Below are positions 7,931 through 17,494 of a stretch of 64,000 bases of DNA, one piece after another. The first letter of the stretch is position 1, and each line of letters begins with the position of its first letter. Under the pieces are notes generated by a model. The model made no database searches and was not told where the DNA came from. It saw only the letters and a list, made by a program, of their open reading frames with translations. This DNA comes from Neorhizobium huautlense (lineage in GTDB: Bacteria > Pseudomonadota > Alphaproteobacteria > Rhizobiales > Rhizobiaceae): assembly GCF_002968575.1 (NCBI RefSeq), contig NZ_PVBM01000006.1, forward strand, positions 62,001 through 126,000, given 5' to 3'. A program made the translations under genes and the position numbers.

Positions 7931-9355
7931 TCAGCTGCCCTTCAGCCTGACGCCGAAGCCGAACAGGAAGGTCAGCAGCGCGCCCGCAGCCGCCGTGCCG
8001 TAAAGCCAGATGGCCGGCCCGCCTGCCTCCCCGCCGTCGAGCCGGGATACCAGGCCCGTGGCGGTCGCGATCATTCCGGCAAGACCGGCGCCGACCGCGT
8101 AACCGGCAGTCGAAATCGTCGGCAGCAGGGCACTCGCCAGATCCCGCTCCGCAGTCTCGGCCGCCTCCATGGCGGCCTGGTTGATGCTGGCCCAGGCCAG
8201 GCCGAAACCTGTGCCGATCGCGATCTGGCCGAAAAGCAGGAGCCCCAGGGAACCGTTCGCAAACGATGCGGCGAGCGCCAGGAAGCCGAGGAGCTGGAAC
8301 AGGGCACCGCTGCGCATCCAGGCATGCCGCGCTCCCACCGCCACGATGCGGCTGGCAACAACTGCGACCACGCTCCAGGTGAGTGCCATGCTGACGACGA
8401 GGTATCCGACCACCGCCGGCCGGAACCCGAAGACCGCGTCGATCATCACAGCCAGGTAGACGCTGCCGACCGAATGGCTGGCCGACATCAGGAACAGCAC
8501 CCAGAAGCCGTTTCCGAGTACCGAGCCCAGCCGGAAGGCTCCGGCCGGAAAAAGCCTCGCGCCGATCTTTCCGTCGAGCTTCAGGGCCGGCAGGAAAAGC
8601 CCCGCCCCGGCGGCGATCGCCACAGCCTGCATGGCGCCATCGGTGGCGACGGAGGAGAGCGACAGGACGAAGGAAGCGGCAAGACACAGCCCGATCGTGG
8701 CGAAGGAAAGCGGCATGGGCGCCGCCTCCGTCACACGGGGCCTTGCAACCAGCGTCAGGACTGGCAGAAGCAGAACGAAGGGCGCGACGGCGAGGAACGC
8801 CGCCCGCCAGGAATAGGCCTCGGTCAACAGCCCCCCTGCGAGCGGCCCGGCAATCGCCGCCACCGCCCAGACGATCGCTTCGACGGCGAAGACCTTGGCG
8901 ATCAGGGCGGAGGGAAAGTTCGCGGGGATAAGGCTGTAGCAGATCGCAACCACCAGCCCGTCGGCGACGCCCTGCAGGAGACGCCCCGCCATGATCCAGG
9001 AAAAGGCGGGTGCGGCAAGCGCAAACAATCCGCCGACCGCAAAGAGGAGGGCAGAGATCATCAGGCTCGCCTTCACGCCGATCCGGTCCCGGAATGCCGC
9101 CGCTCCTGTGCCGCCGGCAATCGAACCCAGGAAATACAGCGTATAGGCCCAGCTGAAATAATCCGTGCCGCCGATCTCTCGCGCCGCCGGCGGCAAAGCC
9201 GCAACGATTGCGAACTGGTTGAAGGCATGAAGCCCGATCCCGGAGGAAATCAGTGCCAGCATGGCACCGTCACGGCCCCGCAAAAGCCTCGACCAACTCG
9301 TATCCATATCCTGCAGCACACCCGTCTCCATGTCCGTTATTACGATGCGCGGCAC
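7931..9355 (-). CDS. MFS transporter (drug-resistance type), 474 aa
   Basis: A hydrophobic protein with about 13-14 membrane segments. The first half contains FRDRIGVKASLMISALLF, matching the loop 2-3 motif of MFS carriers, and GRLLQGVADGLVVA, resembling the proline/glycine-rich motif of drug antiporters. It is longer than the 402-aa MFS protein at the left end and belongs to a different subgroup, closer to the 14-helix drug-exporter type. The first ~25 residues are hydrophilic, and internal Met codons at residues 9 and 18 are alternative starts. It converges with the exosortase-associated gene with 18 bases between the stops. Substrate unknown. Confidence 0.85.
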   Translation of the reverse strand: MPRIVITDMETGVLQDMDTSWSRLLRGRDGAMLALISSGIGLHAFNQFAIVAALPPAAREIGGTDYFSWAYTLYFLGSIAGGTGAAAFRDRIGVKASLMISALLFAVGGLFALAAPAFSWIMAGRLLQGVADGLVVAICYSLIPANFPSALIAKVFAVEAIVWAVAAIAGPLAGGLLTEAYSWRAAFLAVAPFVLLLPVLTLVARPRVTEAAPMPLSFATIGLCLAASFVLSLSSVATDGAMQAVAIAAGAGLFLPALKLDGKIGARLFPAGAFRLGSVLGNGFWVLFLMSASHSVGSVYLAVMIDAVFGFRPAVVGYLVVSMALTWSVVAVVASRIVAVGARHAWMRSGALFQLLGFLALAASFANGSLGLLLFGQIAIGTGFGLAWASINQAAMEAAETAERDLASALLPTISTAGYAVGAGLAGMIATATGLVSRLDGGEAGGPAIWLYGTAAAGALLTFLFGFGVRLKGS

Positions 9356-9524
9356 GCTACGACCTCAAGCGCAATTGAGGTCAAGGCGGCAGGCGAAAAT
9401 AAAAACAGCGCAATTTCAGAGACTTAAAATGTATCGTCAGTTTCGGCCTTTTGTTGTATTTTAGCTACAGCTTTCCAAGCAAGTCGCACTACATCAATAT
9501 CATCATCAACCGGAGGGAATATCC

Positions 9525-10154
9525 ATGAAGGCTATTTTCATTCTCGCCACGACGGCCGCCATGACCGCCTCTTCCGTTGTCTATGCCGCGGATGCGGTCG
9601 AAGCGGTTCCCGCCGCACCGGAAGCGGTAGAAATGCCGGCTGCGTTCACCTGGTCCGGCCCCTATATCGGTCTTCATACCGGCTATGGCTGGGGAGACGG
9701 TGATGCTATCGTCGGCGGCTCCGACAGCTTCGACGGCTGGAGGTTCGGCGGTTTTGTCGGCTACAACTGGCAGTTTTCGAGCGGTTTCGTCGCGGGTCTC
9801 GAAGGCGACGTGAACTATGACTGGAATGAGAACAGCTATGCAGGCGGCGTCGACATCGGCACCGGCTTCTCCGGTTCGGTGCGCGGCCGCGTCGGTTATG
9901 CCATGGATCGGGCGCTCATCTTCGCGGCCGGCGGCTGGACCGCCACCAATGCCAGCATCGACGGCGGCGGGTTCGACGATGACGACACGCTGCACGGCTG
10001 GACGATCGGCGCCGGTCTCGACTACGCCTTCACCGACAACGTCTTCGGCCGGATCGAATACCGGTACAACGACTTCGGGGAAGGCGATCTCGCGGGCGCC
10101 GACTTCAACTTCAACCAGCACATCATCAATGTCGGCATCGGCGTGAAATTCTAA
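9525..10154 (+). CDS. Omp25/RopB-like outer-membrane beta-barrel protein, 209 aa
   Basis: A signal peptide (MKAIFILATTAAMTASSVVYA) is followed by an acidic and proline-containing linker, then the porin-family start FTWSGPYIGLHTGYGWG. Alternating strands end with INVGIGVKF, the terminal aromatic residue typical of outer-membrane barrels. The length and pattern (FVGYNWQF, EGDVNYDW, GRVGYAMDRALIFAAGGWT, RIEYRYNDFGEGD) match eight-stranded Omp25/Omp31/RopB proteins of Rhizobiales. A good CGGAGGGAAT ribosome site lies upstream. A GC-rich hairpin follows the gene, so it is probably monocistronic. Confidence 0.9.
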   Translation: MKAIFILATTAAMTASSVVYAADAVEAVPAAPEAVEMPAAFTWSGPYIGLHTGYGWGDGDAIVGGSDSFDGWRFGGFVGYNWQFSSGFVAGLEGDVNYDWNENSYAGGVDIGTGFSGSVRGRVGYAMDRALIFAAGGWTATNASIDGGGFDDDDTLHGWTIGAGLDYAFTDNVFGRIEYRYNDFGEGDLAGADFNFNQHIINVGIGVKF

Positions 10155-10182
10155 CCGCACGACGCCGCTTCTCACACCAAAG

Positions 10183-10207
10183 CCGCCGGAACAGGGGATT
10201 CCGGCGG
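10183..10207 (+). terminator. Stem-loop after the Omp25-like gene
   Basis: A perfect 9-bp stem, CCGCCGGAA pairing with TTCCGGCGG, with a 7-base loop, 29 bases after the stop. There is no clear T-run, so it may act as a weak terminator or as a 3' mRNA stabiliser. Confidence 0.45.
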
Positions 10208-10249
10208 TATCGGGCCATATCTTTCTCCACCGCTATCGCCTCAGGACGC

Positions 10250-10672
10250 TCAGCGCCTCGCCATCTGCTCGCGCAGGCGCTCGTGCTGGTCCACGATTTC
10301 CGACGTCAGGACATCGGCAAAATCCTCCATCTCGTAGAGAGGCCGGATCTCGATCTCGCTCGGGCCCGGCATCGGATTGGGGCAACGCTTGACCCAGGCT
10401 ACGGCCTCGTCCATGTCCTTCACCTGCCAGAGCCAGTAACCGGCCACCAGTTCCTTCGTCTCCGTAAACGGGCCGTCGATCACCAGCCGATCGGCACCGT
10501 CGAAGGCAACGCGCTTGCCCTGGACCGAGGGTTTCAGGCCATCGCCGGCCAGCATGATGCCGGCACTCACCAGTTCTTCGTTGAACTTGCCCATCGCTTC
10601 GAAAAGCTCCCGGGTCGGCATCACGCCCGCTTCGCTGTCCTTGGTCGCCTTGACCATCACCATGACACGCAT
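10250..10672 (-). CDS. YCII-related (DGPF-domain) protein, 140 aa
   Basis: The sequence starts MRVMVMVKATKDSEAG and contains FNEELVSAGIMLAGDGL, the diagnostic DGPFTETKELVAGYW motif, and CPNPMPGPSEIEIRPL. YCII proteins form small ferredoxin-like dimers; DGPF members often lie next to ECF sigma factors, but none is visible here, and the role is unknown. The start at 10672 is chosen because AGGAGAGC lies seven bases upstream and the family begins MRVMVM; a longer frame to 10738 adds unrelated residues. Downstream toward the porin gene there is only the hairpin. Confidence 0.88.
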   Translation of the reverse strand: MRVMVMVKATKDSEAGVMPTRELFEAMGKFNEELVSAGIMLAGDGLKPSVQGKRVAFDGADRLVIDGPFTETKELVAGYWLWQVKDMDEAVAWVKRCPNPMPGPSEIEIRPLYEMEDFADVLTSEIVDQHERLREQMARR

Positions 10673-10833
10673 CTTTGCTCTCCTCTTGCCAACCGGCCAC
10701 CTCGGCCGTCTCCCGAAGGACGGATGAAACCGGTCCACGCCGACAACGACACCAAATTAAACTGAGCAAAGGGTCGGATGAAGGCTTGGGGCGTCACCTT
10801 GTGACCGCAAATTGCGCGTGCCATCATAAATTC

Positions 10834-11793
10834 ATGACAAGACTCAGCATCGACCGGATTGAAACCGCCGTTCACAAGATCGACAGCGTCTTTCAGAACA
10901 CGCCCCAGTATTTTTGCCCCCATCTCAGCAGGGTTTTGGGATGCCGCGTCGTATTGAAGGTAGAGACGTTGAACCCCGTCCGGTGTTTCAAGGGACGCGG
11001 AACAGAAACGGTGCTGGCCAATCTCGCAGCCGCCGGCGGTCAAAAGGCGGTGGTCTGCGCAAGTGCTGGAAATCTTGGCCAGGCACTCGCCTATAGCGGA
11101 AGGAACAGAGGTTTCGGCGTTACCGTCACAGCCTCATCCGCTGCCAATCCCTTGAAGATCGAACGCATGAAAGCATTGGGCGCGGCGGTCGTTCTGGTAG
11201 AAGGCCAGATCGAAGAAGCACTTGAAGCTGCGCTTGCGCATTCCCGAGAAACAGGCGCATTCCTGGTCGAAGACAGCAAAAACATCGATACCTGCGAAGG
11301 AGCAGGGACAATCGGTCTGGAACTCGCCAAACTGCCGTTCCCGCTGGATTCCGTCCTGATTTCGCTGGGCGCCGGGGCGATGGCGACAGGTATTGGTTTT
11401 GCGCTCAAAAACCGTTGCCCGGACACGACGGTTTTGTCCGTTCAGCCTCAAAATGCGCCCGCGTTGACCCGATCCTATCTTGCCGGCGCGGTCATCGATT
11501 CCGGGCCGCCCCACACGATCGCCGACGGCGTGGCCGGACGATACGTTATCCCCGATGTTTTGACGGATATGCTGGAAGTCGTGGACGATGCGCTTCTGGT
11601 CGAGGAAGACAGTATCGTCGAGGGCATGAGGCTCCTCTACAGGTACTCCGGCCTGATTGTCGAACCTGCCGCCGCTTTGGGTATTGCCAGCATTCTCGAA
11701 AACCGGGACCGCTTTCGCGGGCAAACCGTCGCGACAGTCCTGTGTGGAAGCAACGTCGCGCCACGGGATTTCGAGAATTGGGTGAAACATTGA
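10834..11793 (+). CDS. PLP-dependent threonine dehydratase/ammonia-lyase-like enzyme, 319 aa
   Basis: A fold type II PLP enzyme. The motif VRCFKGRGTETV carries the Schiff-base lysine. CASAGNLGQALAYSG corresponds to the substrate loop (usually S-x-G-N-H/Q-G). SLGAGAMATGIGFALK is the glycine-rich phosphate-binding loop, and LCGSNVAPRDF is the C-terminal site contacting the pyridine ring. These are typical of threonine/serine dehydratases and related ammonia-lyases. The exact substrate is not readable. The ATG at 10834 gives a standard N-terminus, MTRLSIDRIETAV; a longer frame to 10675 has no family similarity. It stands alone between a YCII gene and an unknown gene. Confidence 0.85.
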   Translation: MTRLSIDRIETAVHKIDSVFQNTPQYFCPHLSRVLGCRVVLKVETLNPVRCFKGRGTETVLANLAAAGGQKAVVCASAGNLGQALAYSGRNRGFGVTVTASSAANPLKIERMKALGAAVVLVEGQIEEALEAALAHSRETGAFLVEDSKNIDTCEGAGTIGLELAKLPFPLDSVLISLGAGAMATGIGFALKNRCPDTTVLSVQPQNAPALTRSYLAGAVIDSGPPHTIADGVAGRYVIPDVLTDMLEVVDDALLVEEDSIVEGMRLLYRYSGLIVEPAAALGIASILENRDRFRGQTVATVLCGSNVAPRDFENWVKH

Positions 11794-11896
11794 AGCCATG
11801 ACAGGCCGGCTCGGGGGGCAGCCCTTTGCTTTACTGAAAGAAGCGCCAAATCTACTTCATTCACGAGACCTAAACTTGGCTCCGCAATGAGATCGG

Positions 11897-12307
11897 ATGT
11901 ATTTATCCACAGAATCGTCTGAAATCGACAATGCAAGCCCCTATGTGGGGGATGGATTTTCTTCCCGCGCTCCCGTTTATTGCGCAGATCAAATTGAGGT
12001 AACGAGGCACCGCGACGTGAGCGCCATAACCGATCTGGTAACCGAACTCGTGCGATCGGCAAATGAGCTGGTGCGGCTTTCCGACGTGGGAAAGCGGCAG
12101 TTGTTGATCCGCGCCAGCGAGAAGATCTTTGACCTGGAGGAAGGCGCCTGCTTTGCGGGCATCCACAAGGAGATCGTCGATCTCCAGTCCATTTCCCTGA
12201 CGCTCGGGATAGGCAAGATCACCAACGACCAGCTTCAGGCCAATCTGCTCGATGCCGCCGGCGCACTGAGAATGCTGCATATCGCGATCGACGGCCGCCG
12301 GGCATGA
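11897..12307 (+). CDS. Hypothetical protein, up to 136 aa
   Basis: A soluble, mostly helical protein with no recognised family. The conserved-looking part is the C-terminal ~95 residues: DLVTELVRSANELVRLS, then KRQLLIRASEKIFDLEEG, then a hydrophobic LDAAGALRMLHIAID end. The first ~40 residues are of low complexity for a domain. An in-frame GTG at 12017 with a GAGG 8-9 bases upstream would give a 97-aa protein that matches the structured part, so the real start may be there. It converges with copZ, 12 bases away. Confidence 0.55.
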   Translation: MYLSTESSEIDNASPYVGDGFSSRAPVYCADQIEVTRHRDVSAITDLVTELVRSANELVRLSDVGKRQLLIRASEKIFDLEEGACFAGIHKEIVDLQSISLTLGIGKITNDQLQANLLDAAGALRMLHIAIDGRRA

Positions 12308-12319
12308 GTTCAGGTGCGA

Positions 12320-12520
12320 TCAGGCAGCCACCCGTTCCGGGCTGTAGCCTACCTCTCGAATGGCTTCCTCGGCCTTATTCGCATCGCCTTCGACCGTGAC
12401 CTTTTTGGATGAGAGGTCGACCGTCACGGCGGCACCCGGCAACGCTTCGTCCAGCGCTCCGCGCACGGTCTTTTCGCAATGGCCGCAGGTCATGTCCGGT
12501 ACGGTGAAAACAGCAGTCAT
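12320..12520 (-). CDS. copZ: Copper chaperone CopZ-like HMA protein, 66 aa
   Basis: A single heavy-metal-associated domain with the metal-binding motif MTCGHCEKTV at residues 10-19 and the typical end EEAIREVGYSPERV. It would bind Cu(I) in the cytoplasm and hand it to the CopA ATPase encoded two genes upstream. It lies directly downstream of cueR on the same strand, but a CueR-type operator at 12557-12580 gives it its own promoter. The length is usual for the family. Confidence 0.88.
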   Translation of the reverse strand: MTAVFTVPDMTCGHCEKTVRGALDEALPGAAVTVDLSSKKVTVEGDANKAEEAIREVGYSPERVAA

Positions 12521-12556
12521 TTCAAGATTCTCCTTGTCTCACTAGATATCTTCTGC

Positions 12557-12580
12557 ACCTTCCCATGAAGGGAAGGTCAA
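12557..12580 (-). promoter_or_regulatory. CueR-type operator/promoter of copZ
   Basis: A perfect dyad, ACCTTCCC-5-GGGAAGGT (12557-12577), adjoins TTGACC (12580-12575), the usual -35 of MerR-family copper promoters. It overlaps the cueR stop codon and lies ~37 bases before the copZ ATG. The same layout occurs upstream of copA. Confidence 0.75.
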
Positions 12581-13008
12581 GCGGGTTGTTTCGCCTTCTT
12601 GCGAGGCGTCGGCGCAGGTGCGTCGCCCGCAAGGTCGTCGAGGATCGGGCAGTTCGGCCGCTGATCGCCGCCGCAGCAGTGGGCAAGATGCTTCAGCGTC
12701 TTCACCATGCCCTGCATCTCGGCGATCCGGCGCTCCAGATCGGCGATATGGGCGGTCGCCACGTCCTTGACGGCCGCGCTCTCCCGGCTCTGGTCCTGCC
12801 AGAGTTTCAGAAGCGTCTCGGTCTCTTCGAGCGAAAAACCGAGGTTGCGGGCGCGTTTGATGAAGCGCAGGACATGCACCTCCTCCTCGCCATAGACGCG
12901 GTAGTTGTTGCCTGTGCGGCCCATCGGCCGGATCAGCCCGATCTCCTCGTAATAGCGGATCATCTTGGCCGAAACGCCTGATGCTTCGGAAGCCTGGCCG
13001 ATATTCAT
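12577..13008 (-). CDS. cueR: Cu(I)-responsive MerR-family regulator CueR, 143 aa
   Basis: An N-terminal winged helix starts [20 protein letters not shown], with EEIGLIRP following, as in CueR/HmrR. A long dimerisation helix ([20 protein letters not shown]) leads to the metal loop [13 protein letters not shown] near residues 112-124, whose two cysteines spaced as in CueR coordinate Cu(I). An alanine/proline/lysine tail follows. It overlaps the copA end by 4 bases, so it is transcribed with copA and controls both copA and copZ through the dyads found upstream of each. The usual activity is activation by underwinding a 19-bp-spaced promoter. Confidence 0.93.
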   Translation of the reverse strand: MNIGQASEASGVSAKMIRYYEEIGLIRPMGRTGNNYRVYGEEEVHVLRFIKRARNLGFSLEETETLLKLWQDQSRESAAVKDVATAHIADLERRIAEMQGMVKTLKHLAHCCGGDQRPNCPILDDLAGDAPAPTPRKKAKQPA

Positions 13009-15407
13009 TTCTCTTCTCCAATCGTGACGGTCTTCAGCCTGAGCGCGTTGCCGAGCACGAAGACGCTCGACAGCGCCATGGCGCCGGCGGCGATCATCGG
13101 CGACAGCAGCCAGCCGAAGGCGGGATACAAAGCCCCTGCCGCAACGGGGATCAGCGCCACGTTGTAGCCAAACGCCCAGAACAGGTTCTGCTTGATATTA
13201 GTCATGGTCGCGCGGCTCATGGCGATCGCCGCAACCGCGCCGGAAAGCTCGCCGCCCACCAGCACCACGTCGGCGCTTTCGATCGCCACATCCGTGCCGG
13301 TGCCGATCGCGATGCCGATATCGGCCTCGGCGAGTGCGGGAGCATCGTTGATGCCGTCGCCGACGAAGGCGAGCTTCCTGCCGCCCGCGCGCATATCGTG
13401 GACCGCCTTTACCTTGCCCTCGGGCAGGACTTCGGCCACGACCCTACCGATACCGACCTGACGGGCTATGGCTTCCGCAGTGCGGCGGTTGTCGCCCGTC
13501 ACCATGGCGACTTCGATACCCATGTCATGCAGAGCCTTGATCGCGTCGCGGCTGGCGGGCTTCAACGGATCGGCAACTGCGATTGCAGCCGCGACCTTGC
13601 CGTCGATTGCGGCATATAGCGGCGTCTTACCCTCGTCTGCGAGGCGCGCTGCAGCTTCGGCAAAGGCTTCGACCGAGAGGCCGAGCTTTTCCATGAAGCG
13701 GTCGGCGCCGACCGCCACTCGGCGGCCGTCCACGTCGGCTTCGATGCCGTAACCCGTGACGGAGTTGAAGTTTTCCGCCTTCGGCACGGCAATCCCCTTC
13801 GCTTCCGCCGCCTTGACGAAGGCGTCGGCAATCGGATGTTCTGATTGCGCCTCGACGCCGGCGACGAGCTTCAGGACGTCGTTCTCGGCAAAACCTTCTG
13901 CGGCGACGAGGTCGGTCAGTTCGGGCCGGCCCTTGGTGACCGTGCCGGTCTTGTCGAGCACCACGAGATCGACATTGCGCAATTCCTGCAGCGCCTCGCC
14001 CTTGCGGAACAGCACGCCGAGCTCCGCCGCACGCCCGCCGCCCACCACGATCGAGGTCGGCACGGCAAGCCCCATTGCACATGGGCAGGCAATAATGAGC
14101 ACGGCGACCGCATTGACGAGCGCGTGGGTAAGCGCCGGGCTGGGGCCGTAGAAGAACCAGACGGCGAAGGTCAGCGCCGCCAGCACGATCACGGCCGGCA
14201 CGAACCATGCGGTCACCCGGTCGACCAGGGTCTGGATCGGCAGTTTCGACCCCTGCGCCTGCTCGACCATGCGGATGATCTGCGCAAGCATGGTATCGCG
14301 GCCCACCTTGTAGGCACGGAAGCGGAAGGAGCCGGTCTTGTTGATCGTACCGCCGACGACGCTTGCTCCTGCCGCCTTTTCGACCGGCAGCGGCTCGCCT
14401 GATATCATCGATTCGTCGACATTCGACTGCCCGTCGATCACCGTGCCGTCGACGGGCAGGCGTTCGCCGGGGCGGATCACCACTATGTCCCCCGCAACCA
14501 CCTGGTCTGCGGGAATATCCATCGTCTGGCCGTCACGCTCGACGCGGGCAGTCTTGGCCTGGAGGCCGGCGAGTTTCTGGATCGCCTCGCCGGTACGTCC
14601 GCTGGCGCGCGCCTCCAGCAGCCTGCCGAAGAGGATCAGCGTGACGATGACCGTCGCCGCCTCGTAATAGACGTAGCGGGCGCTTTCCGGCAAAAGATCG
14701 GGAGCAAAGGTGGCAACCAGCGAATAGCCATAGGCTGCCAGCACGCCGACGGCCACCAGCGAGTTCATCTCCGGCGCGCCGCGCAACAGCGCCGGCAGGC
14801 CGAGCCTGAGAAAACGGAAGCCCGGACCGAAGATCACCGCCGTCGCAGCCAGGAAATAGAGGTAATAGAGGTTCTGCATGTCGATGACGCCCATCAGCCA
14901 GTGATGGAACGGATCGTAGAAATGGCTGCCCATTTCCAGCACGAAGAGCGGCAGGGTCAGCACGAAGGCGATCGCCAGATCGCGTTTCAGCACGCCCTCC
15001 TCGCCCTGATGCATATGCATGTGATCATGCCCGCCGGCGGAAGCGGAATGATCGTGGCTTTCCATATGCGCCGCATGCTCTGCCTGAGCGTGATGATGGT
15101 CATGTCCGGCATGTTTCGCCGCCGGCGCCGCAGGCAGCATGCCGGCATCGCGCAGGGCATGATCCATGGCGCCGGGCGGAATCTCGTAGCCCACCTTGCG
15201 GATCGCCTTTTCGAGATCGTCCGGTGAAAATCCTTCAGATGATTGCACCGTCAGCTTCTTGGTGGCGAAATTGACAGCGCTGCTGTCGACGCCCGGCACC
15301 TTGGCGGCTGCGTTTTCAACGCGGCGCACGCAGGAGGCGCAGGTCATGCCCTCCACCGGGATGGTGAAAGGCTCGGCGGGATGGATGTGTTTTGCGATCT
15401 GGTTCAT
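13005..15407 (-). CDS. copA: Cu(I)-translocating P1B-type ATPase CopA, 800 aa
   Basis: Exports Cu(I) to the periplasm using ATP. In order: one N-terminal HMA domain ([11 protein letters not shown], about residue 20), a striking His/Met-rich linker (about residues 95-145, many HDHHH and HMHMH clusters), eight membrane helices, the phosphatase loop MISGEPLP, the transport motif IACPCAMG, the phosphorylation site DKTGTVTKG and the hinge [10 protein letters not shown]. The start MNQIAKHIH at 15407 has GGAGATT upstream; a frame from 15443 adds 12 unlikely residues. A CueR-type operator lies 54-77 bases upstream. It is followed by overlapping cueR, then copZ. Confidence 0.95.
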   Translation of the reverse strand: MNQIAKHIHPAEPFTIPVEGMTCASCVRRVENAAAKVPGVDSSAVNFATKKLTVQSSEGFSPDDLEKAIRKVGYEIPPGAMDHALRDAGMLPAAPAAKHAGHDHHHAQAEHAAHMESHDHSASAGGHDHMHMHQGEEGVLKRDLAIAFVLTLPLFVLEMGSHFYDPFHHWLMGVIDMQNLYYLYFLAATAVIFGPGFRFLRLGLPALLRGAPEMNSLVAVGVLAAYGYSLVATFAPDLLPESARYVYYEAATVIVTLILFGRLLEARASGRTGEAIQKLAGLQAKTARVERDGQTMDIPADQVVAGDIVVIRPGERLPVDGTVIDGQSNVDESMISGEPLPVEKAAGASVVGGTINKTGSFRFRAYKVGRDTMLAQIIRMVEQAQGSKLPIQTLVDRVTAWFVPAVIVLAALTFAVWFFYGPSPALTHALVNAVAVLIIACPCAMGLAVPTSIVVGGGRAAELGVLFRKGEALQELRNVDLVVLDKTGTVTKGRPELTDLVAAEGFAENDVLKLVAGVEAQSEHPIADAFVKAAEAKGIAVPKAENFNSVTGYGIEADVDGRRVAVGADRFMEKLGLSVEAFAEAAARLADEGKTPLYAAIDGKVAAAIAVADPLKPASRDAIKALHDMGIEVAMVTGDNRRTAEAIARQVGIGRVVAEVLPEGKVKAVHDMRAGGRKLAFVGDGINDAPALAEADIGIAIGTGTDVAIESADVVLVGGELSGAVAAIAMSRATMTNIKQNLFWAFGYNVALIPVAAGALYPAFGWLLSPMIAAGAMALSSVFVLGNALRLKTVTIGEEK

Positions 15408-15460
15408 GGGCGGAATCTCCCCTTTTTTCGCGGGATGTCTCACTGTCCCGCCCTATGTGA

Positions 15461-15484
15461 AGCTTCCCATCATGGGAAGGTCAA
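15461..15484 (-). promoter_or_regulatory. CueR-type operator/promoter of copA
   Basis: The dyad AGCTTCCC-5-GGGAAGGT (15461-15481) has one arm mismatch and adjoins TTGACC (15484-15479) on the minus strand. It is nearly the same as the copZ operator and is positioned to drive copA-cueR. Confidence 0.75.
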
Positions 15485-15602
15485 GGGGCCAATAAGATTT
15501 TCCGTTCGCCGGTCTTTTAGCTCCATTATGACCTGCGTTGGTTGCTGTCGATCAATGCAGATTGAGCGAGATGTGGATTATTGGAAGTCTGGAGGTGCGA
15601 AC

Positions 15603-16259
15603 ATGCTGCCATTTTCCCGCGAGCAATTTATGTCCGTGTTCGTTATCTACAATCAAGCCATATGGCCGGCGCAGATCGTTGCCGAGGTTTTGGGGCTGGC
15701 AATCATCTATGCGATCTGGCGGCAGATAAGATGGAGCGGTAATCTCGCCTATCTGGGCCTAGCCGTAATGTGGCTCTGGACGGGGTTATCCTATCACTTC
15801 GCTTTTTTCAGCGGCATCAACAGCGCTGCGTTCATTTTCGCCGCCTTCTTCGTCCTCCAGGGCCTGCTGTTCCTGTTGGCTGCCGCCCTCAATAATCCGC
15901 AATTCGGGAAGGTGCCGCCGATCAGGGCCTATGCCGGCCGCTCTCTGATTTTCTACGCGATTTTACTTTACCCCTTGATCGGAGTTCTCCTCGGGCATTC
16001 GCTGGTCGAGTTGCCGAGTTTTGGCGTTACCCCGTGTCCCCTCACGATTTTCTCGTTTGGGGTCCTGCTGTTGGCGAAGCAAAGGGTGCCGATTTGGCTT
16101 CTGACCATTCCCCTATTGTGGTCGGTCGTGGGAGGAAGCGCTGCGCTCCTATTGAGTGTTCCTCAAGACTGGATGCTGCTTGCCAGCGGCATAGCGTCGC
16201 TGATCCTGATGAAAATGACTATCGGAAACAAGGGCGAACCTGCCAAAGGTGCGTCCTGA
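15603..16259 (+). CDS. DUF6064-like integral membrane protein, 218 aa
   Basis: The sequence starts MLPFSREQFMSVFVIYNQAI, a characteristic beginning of this family, and then has about six hydrophobic helices separated by short loops. Conserved-looking features are WLWTGLSYHFAFFSGIN and the loop SFGVTPCPLTIFSFG. The function of the family is unknown. The ATG at 15603 has GGAGGT eight bases upstream; longer frames run into the copA promoter. It is divergent from copA, but nothing else ties it to copper. Confidence 0.75.
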   Translation: MLPFSREQFMSVFVIYNQAIWPAQIVAEVLGLAIIYAIWRQIRWSGNLAYLGLAVMWLWTGLSYHFAFFSGINSAAFIFAAFFVLQGLLFLLAAALNNPQFGKVPPIRAYAGRSLIFYAILLYPLIGVLLGHSLVELPSFGVTPCPLTIFSFGVLLLAKQRVPIWLLTIPLLWSVVGGSAALLLSVPQDWMLLASGIASLILMKMTIGNKGEPAKGAS

Positions 16260-16280
16260 CCCAAAGCCGCCATTAGGCTC

Positions 16281-17396
16281 CTATGCCGTATCCCCGCTCC
16301 CATTAATCGAACCCGGCGCGGAGAGCCCCGACAGCAGAAGCACCAGTTCCGCCTGCCTGGTCGTGCCGGTCTTCTGCATGATCCGCTTCAGATGCGAGCG
16401 GGCGGTTTCGAGCGAAATGCCGAGCGAAGCGGCGATCGTCTCCGTTGTCTGCCCCAGCGCGATGCCGCGCGCCACCCGGGCTTCTGCCGGCGTCAGGTCG
16501 AAAAGACCGGAAAGGACCCGCATGTCCGGCGCGCCGACCTTGCCCACCTCCGTCACGGCGAGCACCGCCATGGAGCGGGAGAAGATGTCGCGGGCCGCCC
16601 GGCGAACCGGCAGGAGATGCAGGATGAGCGCGGGGGCGCCGTTGCGTGGCACCATCGGAAGGGACTGCACCGTGGGGACAGCCCGGGCGTGATAGCGCTG
16701 GATGGCTTCGTTAAACAGTGCACCCGCCCCGCTGCTCTCGAATACAAGACGGTTACCGGCGCCGGTCCGGATGCGCGGGCTCAAACTTTCCATTTCGGGA
16801 TTCATGGCGATCGCCTGTCCGCTGTCGCCTATCACGGCCGCGGGCAGCCCGAGCATGGACAGCGCCTCGGTCATCGAGCGCGCTTCGTTGAAAGCAAGCC
16901 GGGACGACATGTAGGCTGCCCGGGCCAGGTCCGGCTTCAGCGCGTTCAACCGTGCCAATTGCTCATCGGAAAAGTGCCCGCGCCCCTTGGCTTGCATCAG
17001 GATGATTGCGATCATATGCCCGGTCGGCTCCTGGAAGACGCAACCTGCTTCCCATTCCATCCCGTGAGGATGCAGGAAAGCGGGACGAATGGGGTCCTGC
17101 TCGTATTCCTCCTTCGTCAGGATATCGATGTCCCTGCCGAAGGCGAAGGGCGATCGCTCCAGCGCCCGTTGCGCCCGGATATTGGTCAGCCGAAGGTCGC
17201 TGCTGGCAAATTGGCGAAAGGCTTCGGCAATATTCCTGCTGGTGACGTAGCGGTGGGTTCCATGACCGTCGACTGTGAAGATGGACGCGGTGGAGGATCC
17301 GATTTCCGCAGCGAGCTGCTCGCAGGTGTCAGTCCAAAGCTCGGGAACGAGAGCCGCCTCATAAAGGTGGTCTGCGAGCGTGCCGTCTGTCGTCAT
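16281..17396 (-). CDS. LuxR-family transcriptional regulator with N-terminal sensory region, 371 aa
   Basis: Residues ~305-365 form a LuxR/FixJ-type HTH: FDLTPAEARVARGIALGQT, then SLGISLETARSHLKRIMQKT. The N-terminal ~300 residues look like tandem PAS/GAF-like sensory segments (e.g. GLPAAVIGDSGQAIAMNPEM) without a visible quorum-sensing autoinducer-binding pattern. It probably binds an unknown small molecule and acts as a dimer on DNA. The 98-base gap upstream toward the cysteine-cluster gene is AT-rich and probably holds its promoter. It converges with the DUF6064 gene, 21 bases between stops. Confidence 0.82.
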   Translation of the reverse strand: MTTDGTLADHLYEAALVPELWTDTCEQLAAEIGSSTASIFTVDGHGTHRYVTSRNIAEAFRQFASSDLRLTNIRAQRALERSPFAFGRDIDILTKEEYEQDPIRPAFLHPHGMEWEAGCVFQEPTGHMIAIILMQAKGRGHFSDEQLARLNALKPDLARAAYMSSRLAFNEARSMTEALSMLGLPAAVIGDSGQAIAMNPEMESLSPRIRTGAGNRLVFESSGAGALFNEAIQRYHARAVPTVQSLPMVPRNGAPALILHLLPVRRAARDIFSRSMAVLAVTEVGKVGAPDMRVLSGLFDLTPAEARVARGIALGQTTETIAASLGISLETARSHLKRIMQKTGTTRQAELVLLLSGLSAPGSINGSGDTA

Positions 17397-17494
17397 GGAA
17401 ATGCCGATCTATTACCCTTGCCCCACGCAACAAGTATTACCTGTTGCTAAACAAGAAGCATATACGTCATTTGCATGTACGAAATTGCCTTAGA

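Noticed and set aside
8324..9427. Long plus-strand frame opposite the MFS transporter gene
   Set aside because: It is antisense to a gene with clear membrane helices and has Arg/Gly/His/Pro-rich low-complexity translation with no family motif and no ribosome site.
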